Notes under the pieces: generated by a model | The model's database searches: none | What the model was told of the DNA's origin: nothing | What the model saw: the letters and a program-made list of their open reading frames with translations, nothing else | From: Cylindrodendrum hubeiense | Lineage: Eukaryota > Ascomycota > Sordariomycetes > Hypocreales > Nectriaceae | Assembly (NCBI GenBank): GCA_014621425.1 | Contig: JAANBB010000243.1 | Location: forward strand, 1 to 59,513 | Direction of reading: 5' to 3' | DNA length: 59,513 nt | Shown: positions 51,241 through 59,513 of the stretch, one piece after another | Position numbering within the stretch: position 1 is the first letter of the stretch | How the letters are laid out: each line of letters begins with the position of its first letter | Made by a program: the position numbers and the translations under genes

Positions 51241-52765
51241 CTTATGCTATCAGGCGCTTGGGGAGAGTAGTTTTGAGTGCGGGATTTGATATCTGGGCGT
51301 AAGGGTGTTCTGAGGTTGTGGACTCCAGAGCGTGCATTGAGCTCTCGAGTTCATGTTGTGGGCTTCAAGTCTCGTGCCTCTAGCTATTGAGCTGTGGGTT
51401 TGAGGATGTACTCAGATTTATGTTTTGGGCTCTTGAGCTCTAGCCAAGGGGTAATAAAGTGTGAGCTTACAGCTCTAGGCGTGAAACTAGCATTGACGCC
51501 ACGAAGGCAAGTCAGCGATAGCGCCACGAAGGCAAGCCCCGAGCTGCAAGCATGAAGTGACCTCGGGTTATGGGCTTCGAGCTCTGAGCATGAGAATAGA
51601 GAGAGTATCCTCGAGTAGTGGGCCTCGAACTCAGGGCGCGAGAGCTTTTTCAGTTGTGGACTCGAGTTGTGGAATTCGAACTTTCAAGCAGTACGCATGA
51701 AAGTGTTCTCGAGTGCGTGCCTAGAGCTTCGAGCTCTGGCTGTGAAAAGTTTCTCAGGTTGTAGGCTTTGAGCTCAAGTAGTGTGTTTCAAGTAGTGGGG
51801 TTCGAGCTTTGGGCATGAGCGTGTTCTCAAGTTGTGGGCTTTGAGTTGCTCCGCGAGTGAGGGTGTTCTTGAGTGTAGGCCTCGATCTCTGGTTGTGGGG
51901 GCGTTCTCATGTTGCGAGCCTCGAGTTCAAGTAGTGAGTGGACCTCGAAATATGGGCGTGAGGGTGTTCTCAGGTTGTGGGCTTCGAGTTCTGGGCGTGA
52001 GGGCTTTTTCAGTTGTGGGCCCGAGTTGTGGGATTCGAGCCTTCAAGCACTGGGAGCGAGGGTATGCTTGAGTGAGGACTTTGAGCTCTAGGCGTGAGGG
52101 TGTTCTCAGGTTGTGAGCCCCGAGATCTAGGCGTGGGAGTGTTGTTGAAGGTGGGCTCTCGGGCTCTGCGCGTGAAACTGGTATTGACTCCACGAAGGCA
52201 AGTCATCGACCAGCGCCACAAAGGCAAGCGTTGAGCTGTAAGCATGAGATGCTCCCGAGTTGTAAGCCTTGATCTCTGGGCGTGAGAGTGTTATTGAGTG
52301 TTATTGAGTGTGGGCTCTCGAGCTTTGGGCGTGAGTTGTAGACTCAAGTGTAGGCCTTGAGCTCTGGTTGTGAGAGCTCTCAGGTTGTATGCCTCCAGCT
52401 TTGGGCATGAGGATGTTCTCAGGTTGTGTGCCTCGAGTTGTTGGCGTGAGGGTGTTCTCATGTTGTGGGCTACGAGCTCTGGGAGTGAGGATTTTCTCAG
52501 GTTGTGGGCTTCAAGCTCAAGTAGTGTGTTTCGAGTAGTGGTCCTCGAGCTCTGGGCGTGAGGGTGTTCTCAGGTTGTGGGCCTCGAGCTGTGAGCATGA
52601 GGGTGTTCTTGAGTGTGTGCCTCGAGCTCTGGGCGTGAGGGTGTTCTTGAGTGTGTGCCTCGAGCTCTGGGCGTGAGGGTGTTCTCAGGTTGTGGGCCTC
52701 CAACACTTGATCCGGGGGTGTTCTCGAGACGTGGGCCTCGAAAACTGGGCGTGAGGGTGTTCTCG
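51241..52765. repeat. 39-bp minisatellite, right block
   Basis: Same unit as the left block, most regular at 52550-52700, where CCTCGAGCTCTGGGCGTGAG GGTGTTCTCAGGTTGTGGG-like units follow each other at 38-39 bp. Two insertions of a GCCACGAAGGCAAGTCA-type motif with GAGCTG-AAGCATGA occur at 51490-51560 and 52175-52250. No supported gene. Confidence 0.82.
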
Positions 52766-53078
52766 GCGCCACACAGGCAAGCCAAGTGCCACGAAGGCAG
52801 GCCAACGCCACGGAGGCAGCCAGCAACGATTGCCACGAAGGCAGCCACGAAGGCAAATCAGGGTATCTAAGCCATAAAGGCAGCCACGAAGGCAGATCAG
52901 CGTATCTATGCCGTGACGGCCGTGAGTTACTAATACGCGCCACGAAGGCAAACCGTTGATGTGTTTTCAGTCGTTGTACAACACGATGACTTACTCTGTC
53001 TCTGTCTGTACCACCAAGGCAACTCGGTGTTGCTCTAAATCGCCCTGATGTCTATTCCTTGACACCACGAAAGCCAAT
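52766..53078. repeat. GCCACGAAGGC short-repeat block
   Basis: About ten copies of (G)CCACGAAGGCA(A/G)-CC, spaced 14-40 bp apart, including CAGCCACGAAGGCAGATCAG twice, reach right up to the stop codon of the large zinc-module gene. The 3' UTR of that gene therefore consists of this repeat. Near-identical blocks lie inside the qut cluster at 28.33-28.46 and 26.83-26.88 kb. Confidence 0.75.
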
Positions 53079-56000
53079 TCAAATTACTCGTTCAACGCCG
53101 GTCTGGGTGTAGTGGGCGTGGCAATGCTTGCATCTCATATATGCCGGGTCCTTCTTGTGGCCGATCACGTAGAGCCAGCCCCTCGGATAGTTCGCCCTTG
53201 TCCGATCGCAATTTGGATTGACACATCCTAGCGTTGCTGGCGGTGGTGGTGGTGGAGGCGGCGTCCATTCACTACCAGTTTCGGCGAACTTCGTATGGCA
53301 TCTCCCGCATCGGTAATGCGCCGGGTCTCTGTCATAGCCATCCTCGTTACGCCAAGGACCACCGTAACTTGGCTTTGTGCGATTGCAATTTGGATTGCAG
53401 CATGACTGTGGCACTGGCACTAGCATCTTTTCCTCAAATCGCTGCTCTTCGCCAGTCCTTTCCAAGTACTGCGCACATGGTTGACAACGGTGGAGACCTT
53501 CGTGTTCTTTCACACAGCGCCACTTACCGCTCCAGTTTTCGCCTGTTCGATTACAATACGGGTTGTAACATTCCCGGCTTAGTGGGACTCGCGTTGGCCC
53601 TGAGTGCCCACCAGGCACCCGCTCTTTTCCGCTTGCACGGAAGGTCTGGTAGCACGACATGCACCTCCACATGCCAGGCATGTCCTTGTCGTGAGCTCGG
53701 TACCAGCTCCCGGTCTTTTCACAACCACAATTGAAACAGCTTCGGACTCCAGCATCGGCGTGGTGGGTCCTGGGAATTCTTTCCACGCCATGTTCCCGGA
53801 AGTGTATGGCACAGGGCGAGCATCGCACAAAGGCCTCATCATATCTGTGTCCGTCTTCGAACATCCAGCCCGTATGATTCCACTTTGTGTGATGGCAAGC
53901 AGGGTTGATGCATTTCCTGTCATCTGGGATGCCAACTGGAGGCGCAAAGTGTTGCGTCTTTGTTTCGCCTTTACTTGCCTTGAAGCGAAGCTTTTCTTGG
54001 CACCACCGACAAAACCACGCATCCAACTCTTCATCCCTACCGAGAGTGTTAACAACCAACGCTGGATGTCGAGTGCATAGGTCATTTGCACACTTTCGTG
54101 CCGAACATGAGCCGCACTTGTAACCGCCATTCTCGATGTAGTTCCACTCAGAGAATGTGGCATACAGGCCGCATTCGACGCATCTCGTAGAGTTGAACTC
54201 ATGGTGCAGAATGGGTCCAGCAGCATGTGCCTCTTCCGATGTCCTGTCAAGACAATGCGGAACTTCCATTCCATAGACTGAATAGCCCCAATCACACATC
54301 AGGCATCGCCAAATGCTCATCTCAATGTCCTGGACGTAAAACACGAAGGTGCTCGTCTTGGAGCCCTTGGATTGGCAAGCTGCATTGGCACAAGACGGAA
54401 TCGTTGTGCCTGGGCCACTCGCAGTATTGTTACCGTCCTTAAAACAACACCGCGTAGCATTGCAGCTGGGACAAAGCCTCTCCTGGCCCCAGGTGTAGAC
54501 CGTCGATGCTGTATCGTGGCATAAGTCGCAGCTGATGGGCTCTTCCAAGTCTTGACCCTTTCCCACTTGGTCAGAGTGGTCCCATTCCTTTCGGTGGTGC
54601 CGGGCAAAGTCGTGACATCTTTTGCAACGGATGCCCTTCGCAAACCCGTATAAGTTGGCATTCTCAGGGATGGATGCCCCACACGCAGCATTTGAACACT
54701 GTCGTGGGTTTCCCTTCGCAAACCATCCTGCATTGATGGCATCGCGGTTGAACCCCAACTCGCGACCAAAGTACCCATTGGTGCTCCCCTCTCGTGAACG
54801 CATCGAGCCGTCGTTCTGCATTGCGAAGAGCCAACATCCCATGCAATATCTCGACGAGAACGGGCCGTTCAATGCGACAAGTTTCGTTGTGGTCTTGAAC
54901 TCGTCACCAGGCTCCTGCTCCTCCACCTTGCGTCGTCCACACTCCACATTGGCGCAGCGTGTCGCGCGCACCATGCCACCATGGACGCCCTGCATCAATG
55001 GCCATGCCTGATTGAGGGAATCAGGGTGCAGGCATGGGAGCTGGAGATCTTTGCGAAGTCTCCGCACCAGGTCATACGACGCATCCGAAAACAATCGTAC
55101 CGATCCCTCACTCTGTGGTCGATTGACCACGTGGTATGTCCCGAGGTATACCATGAGGAGGCCCTCTAGAAAAACCGGTAGTGACCTGGTCACATCTTGA
55201 GCTTCGTCGTTGTACTCTTCGAGCGCATTCGGATTTGACCATGCGCCAGCAACGAAGAAGCTTGGCACTACATCGACTTGACCACTGAAGCTGTAGTGCA
55301 AGCTTCTTGAACGGCTTCCTGCTGGTCGGTTCGCCTCCAACTCGTGCTTAGCAGTCCTTGAACATCCCCCCAGCTTGGAGATGCTCGAGCCAATATAAAT
55401 CTTTGCCTCCATACTTGGCCGAATATGGACTCCGGGCTTGACAGCTTTGACCTCTCTCTTCTGGGCCAGCTTCGATGGCGCCTTCTCAATATTTTGCTGT
55501 CCCACGCGAATTGGGACGTCAAAATAGACGAGCCGATGAAGGAAGTCGTCTGGAACCTTGGGCATTTCCAGAAGGTCAAGGGGCCTCAAATCCTTCTTGC
55601 CCAAGACCTGCTGTGCCTTTCGAGGCATATGGTCCAAGATTTGTCGCTTCAGCTCCTCCTGCCTAGCATGGGCAAGCAGTGACCGGAAAGCGCGGGTCGT
55701 GCCTCTCTCGGATTGGGGTCTTTTCATCCAGAGACTAACTGGGCCGTCTTCTTCAGAGCGGGCCCATTCGCAGAACCGGTCAACCAGGGCTCCAATGCGA
55801 TCCTGGAAGCGCTGCATATCCAGATCGCCATCTGCGACAGGGTTGGCGTGGTTGCAATACTCGATCCATTGCTCTGCCGTCTTGTCTGTCGAAACACGGG
55901 GTATCTTGGCTCCTCGGTCGGAACCTCCCTCTCGACGTGGATCACGTTGCCGTTTTCCACTACCGCCACTCGCGGCGCTGACGTCCTCATCGTCAGTCTC

Positions 56001-56690
56001 CTGCTCCGTTTCGCTTAATACAGGAGCATCATCGTCAATGTCGACGAATCCACCCCACTGCTCCACATCACCGAAGCCTTCAGTAGGATCGCAGGAGGTG
56101 GCCCCTTCCAAGAGATCGTCCACGTCTTCTTGGTCCCATCCTTCCTCGTACTCCTCCTCCCCGTGGTCTACTTCTTTTTCTTCTTCGACCTCTACCTCGT
56201 ATTCTTCATCGAACTCCCGTCCATAATCTAGACGGAGCTCGGCATCCTCATCTTTCTCGGCGCTGAAGCTAGCGATGCTCTTCTTCGCAGCCCTTGAGGC
56301 TTTGCGGACACTTCTTCGTACCGTGGGAGTACCATCATCCTGGCCATCTTCTTACGCAAAGTTAGCAACATGCAGTTAGTTAGGACAAGCATACTTACCA
56401 TTTTCTTTCTGGCCGGAGACTGGGGTCGGCAAAGCAAGCCCTCTGCGTGAGCTGCGTCTGCCACTCCTGGCCCGTGGCCCCATCCGCATCTGAGACGCGG
56501 GTACATCATCATCGTCGTCATCATCATCTGTCATGCCATAGACATCCTTTGCTGGCGTGTTTAGTGAACCCTGTGGCATGGGCTCACTGATTCCGTTGCC
56601 CTCTGGGAGGGACTTCTTACTGCCCTTTGAAAGGGACTTCTTGCTGCCCTTTGAAAGGGACTTCTCTCCGGTTGTTTGACGTCTAGGCAT
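53079..56690 (-). CDS. Large protein with GIY-YIG-like segment and eleven GATA-like zinc modules
   Basis: Two exons, complement(53079-56350, 56399-56690), with a 48-bp intron (GTAAGT...GCGTAAG), give 1187 residues. The N-terminus is basic with three K-S-L-S-K-G-S-K repeats (residues about 10-35), an Asp-8 run, and a long Glu-rich stretch (about 130-170); nuclear location is likely. At residues 403-505, PSMEAKIYIGSSISKLGGCS then R---H, and later LPVFLEGLLMVYLGTYHVVN, resemble the GIY-YIG nuclease core (YIG, Arg, His, Glu, Asn), but the first GIY strand is poor. Residues 563-1187 hold eleven paired-Cys modules (C-x4-C or C-x2-C ... C-x2-C), for example CVNPNC...CKHC and CYNPYC...CQPC, each followed by a GATA-like helix (HYTQTGVER, HFREHGVER). 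Function unknown; DNA binding inferred. Confidence 0.82.
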
Positions 56691-57946
56691 TTTCACACAG
56701 ACGGACAGAATTGTTCAAGTTGTGGTATGATTTCGATTGCTTCAAGACTCAATGATGGTATGTCGCACGTATGAAAGAACTGGAGGGAGAAGTCCAAGCA
56801 AAATTCTTCTCACCTCCCCGACACCGAATCGTGGGAAGCTACCTGAAGCCGTTCCTTCCAACTTTGCTCCTCCCCACCTCGTTCCTTCCTCACTTACAAC
56901 CGCGCTCCTCATACCGTACCCACCAAATTCACATGCCTCGTCCCCCGCCCAAAACAGTTACCGTCAACTGATACTGAGCCGTCCACAACTGGAGACACTG
57001 GGTGCTAGAACTATCATTGCGATGTCGTGGTAGAGAGACTCATTGGCCATAATTCGGCCCTCAGAGTCAATCTTCATCTGGAGAATACATATAAATATGA
57101 TAGCGAGGGACCTAGAGTGCTTAGAGGAATGGTTTCAGAAGGATTCTGGTTGAAGTGGAAGCCATGTGTTCGAGTCCGACGGCACTGGTTCCTCGACAAC
57201 AATCTTGGAACACCACGAGGGCTCTGATTTCGATGTGGATTCCATGGAGTGATTTTGTATTCAGCAGTTATTGCATTGTTTACTTTGAGGTGTTTAATCC
57301 CACCGCAGTTAACTAGTCCGTCCTGACGCTAAGTTTTGGGAGGACAGCATTGATAAAGGAGGAGGTTTTATCTTACCGATACCATCAAACAGATCATATA
57401 GTCGCTCTAATCTGGAATGATGGACTCCCTTTTCTACTGATCGTTTTGGATCTCGTTCGGAATGGGTCCTCTGGCAGACGATCTAGTGCGGTCCGGTCAG
57501 ACCAGCATCGATAAACTGACATTCTGACGGAAATTACGAGCGCAGCCGTTACATTACGACACCATACAAATACTATGAGATTTGGAAGTATGACCTATCA
57601 TGGCGATGGATGATCCAGGTTACGAGTTGACATCACAGTATACTCTCAAGCTTCTGAAACAGGTGACATGCGTGACGCTGGACAATCACAATTGTTATGC
57701 GTACGCTAGCTTTCCCAACAGTGAATGTATCTACTCAAATGGAAGAAGATAGGCACGATTGATCCCTCCTTAATTATCAATAAATGATCTTTCAGTTAAG
57801 GGTTTCCATTTTCAGCTGTGGTAGGTGAGGCAGCTTGGTTCAATCATGGTACAAATTTATGTCCGTACCCATCGCAGTTCTACAAACCTAATCGTATTGC
57901 AAGCCATCTGCTTCTTAGTTGATGAAGATCAGTTGTTGATTTCCTG
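56691..57946. other. Upstream of the zinc-module gene, no gene recognised
   Basis: First about 300 bp: promoter and leader of the minus-strand gene. Beyond this, A/T-rich sequence with no frame over 100 codons and no motif. Confidence 0.5.
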
Positions 57947-58109
57947 TTGGTATTGGCAGAATTCTTGGACTGTGACAATGCAAAGCGAGACGTAGTCCAA
58001 GTCCAGGCGTCCGTGGATGATGATGAGCAAAGTTATTGTGGAGAGGTCGCCGCTCTCATAGTTACCGTGTCGGAATGTGACTGGGTCGTGGAAAGACGTC
58101 AAAGACGAA

Positions 58110-58465
58110 GGGACTTCACTGGATTCGAGGGCGGCAACGGCATTCATCGCCTCAGGAGCGGTAATGCTCTTCGTCGCCTCGTCGCTTTGTGGCAGTCACG
58201 GCCTTCGCGGGCTTCGGGAACGGGCATGCAACGATCTTCGTCACCTCGGGGCAGTCAGGGGCTTCGCTGCCTTCGGGAGCGGCAACCGCCTTCATCGCCT
58301 CNGGAGCGNCAATGATNTTCGTCNCCTTGTCGCCTCGGTGTAGTCACGGCCTTCGCTGCCTTCAGGAACGGGAGTGGAATGATCTTCGTCGCCTAGGGAC
58401 AGTCAGGGGCTTCGCTGCCTTCGGGAGTGGCAACCGCCTTCATCATTTCAGAAGTATTAACGAAC
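58110..58465 (-). repeat. Degenerate 150-bp tandem repeat, formerly coding
   Basis: GGCAACGGCATTCATCGCCT (58131), GGCAACCGCCTTCATCGCCT (58278) and GGCAACCGCCTTCATCATTT (58428) begin three units 147-150 bp apart. Within each, GGGGCAGTCAGGGGCTTCGCTGCCTTCGGG-type words recur. On the minus strand the units read M-K-A-V-A-(A/T)-P-E-G-S-E-A-P-D-C-P, but the frames are broken by stops. N bases at 58302-58325 mark assembly uncertainty. Confidence 0.65.
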
Positions 58466-59216
58466 TTCACCACCCGGGGCTGTTATGACCGTCAATAGAA
58501 GATTTGTAGTTTCGAGGCAACTTGTTGGAACTCTCTAAGGTCTGGGCCTCGTGGCAGCAACTCCTGCGGCAATCATTCTGGTATCGCACTGCTGGGACTT
58601 TCGGAATTCGAGCGTGTCGGTACTGTTGGTCAGGAGACTAGAGTCGTTGCTTTCAAATGATTGTAGCAAACTTGCAGTATGTATAGCGTTCAGTTGCATC
58701 TTCAATCTTCCGATCCTCATCACGTTCGAAGGCCCATCACGTGCTAGCCGCCTCAGGGACGGCATACCTACTCTTGATTGCCTGTAGGGTAGCAGCGGTT
58801 CATAACACAGGAGTAAGCTTCGATCAGCCTCTAGTCAGTGAACGGGGATAACAACGATTGGCAATTAGCGCGTGTGTTAACAGTTGGTGTTTAAGCCCAT
58901 TTCATCCCTTTTTCTTTCTAACTTAGGTCATACAGCAATGGCGTCGATTGCGATAAGGTAACACAGCGGATGTTGACGCTGTAACTGAAAGTGAAGATTG
59001 CTCGCACTTCTCACCCCATCCCAAGTTGAAATTCAATGCACAACCACTTGGACGGCGGCGAAACCTACATGACGCCAACTGGAAGAGACGATTCAGATGC
59101 AGAAATAGCATATCAGGTGTTGGTTGGCCTTGTCTAGGGTGCTAGAGTCTCAAAATTTATGTGGGGGACGATGTGGTATCCCGGCCATCGCCGGGGCGGT
59201 GGCTGCAGCCACAGAC
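58466..59216. other. Spacer, nothing recognised
   Basis: Mixed sequence with short overlapping frames on both strands; no motif, RNA gene or repeat identified. Confidence 0.45.
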
Positions 59217-59400
59217 CTAGGCCTCCTCCCCCATCACACTTCCATCGTCCTTGTCCTCGCCCTCGTCTTCCTCGGGGAGAACAGTTCTCATATGGGCGCA
59301 GATTGCCGAGGCGATATCAACGACGCGCCGAAGGGTGCACTCGGAGGCGGGGCCGGGGGCATGGGGGCACTGGCGGGCCGGGGATGGTCATTCTTGGACT
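59217..59400 (-). CDS. Possible 3' exon of a gene entering from the right edge
   Basis: On the minus strand a frame ending in a stop at 59217-59219 reads QCPHAPGPASECTLRRVVDI, then ASAICAHMRTVLPEEDEGED and a final KDDGSVMGEEA. The acidic end and codon choice look protein-like. The frame is closed by a stop about 150 bp upstream, so it would need a splice acceptor (a candidate CGCCAG lies at about 59364-59369) and exons further right, where there is an N base at 59434. No family is recognised, and chance cannot be excluded. Confidence 0.25.
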
Positions 59401-59513
59401 TCTGGTCTCGGTGGGCAAAAGCCTTGGCGGTGGNAGCATTTCACCTCAAGAGTAATGTGGCAACGCAGGAACTGAAATCACTAGACCGTTTCTGACACCA
59501 GTAGTGAAGTATG

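Noticed and set aside
48250..52765. CRISPR-like or coding interpretation of the repeat array
   Set aside because: Units are contiguous and degenerate with no unique spacers, and the organism is a fungus; frames break often, so neither a CRISPR array nor a repeat protein is supported.

Overview
The window looks like nuclear DNA of a filamentous ascomycete (Pezizomycotina, most likely a Sordariomycete). Genes carry short introns (45-110 bp) with fungal GT...CTAAC/CTGAC...AG signals, codon use in the conserved genes favours C-ending codons, and about 19.8-38.3 kb holds a complete quinate/shikimate-catabolism (qut/qa) gene cluster. I cannot name the genus from sequence alone. Exon coordinates were worked out by hand from splice signals, frame and family knowledge; there is no transcript evidence.

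Region by region. 0-19.7 kb is conserved, mostly single-copy housekeeping sequence: a secreted HsbA-like protein (+), a cytosolic-type branched-chain aminotransferase (-), a Tps3/Tsl1-type subunit of the trehalose synthase complex (-), a gene-poor gap of about 5.6 kb, the ribosome-assembly WD40 protein Rsa4/Notchless (-), a FAR1-type zinc-binding protein with a Gln-Ala tract (-), and the meiotic MutS homologue Msh4 (+, six exons).

19.8-38.3 kb is the qut cluster: qutG(-), qutE(+), qutC(-), qutB(+), a truncated qutD relic(-), a tRNA-Lys(CTT), qutR(-), qutA(+) and an intact qutD(+). QutD imports quinate. QutB, QutE and QutC convert it through 3-dehydroquinate and 3-dehydroshikimate to protocatechuate. 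QutA activates and QutR represses. Near-palindromes of the QA-1F/QutA type lie in the qutC/qutB intergenic region and upstream of qutD. The relic sits between qutB and qutR, where Neurospora keeps its permease gene, and is surrounded by fragments of the repeat families that dominate the right side of the window. This suggests that repeats broke the ancestral permease and that a copy beyond qutA took over.

38.3-53.1 kb is accessory, repeat-rich DNA. It holds a decaying minus-strand array of small genes encoding Gly/Arg-rich proteins with one CCHC zinc knuckle, each knuckle split by a 50-bp intron. It also holds a 200-bp tandem unit found in both orientations, a 24-bp repeat encoding T/S/D/E/P/V-rich peptide, and about 3.3 kb of a 39-bp minisatellite in two blocks. 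The assembly has N bases inside repeats here and near 58.3 kb.

53.1-56.7 kb carries the most unusual protein: 1187 residues, with a long acidic N-terminus, a segment resembling a GIY-YIG nuclease core, and eleven GATA-like four-cysteine modules. The last 2.8 kb is gene-poor, with a degenerate 150-bp tandem repeat and perhaps the 3' end of a gene running out of the window.
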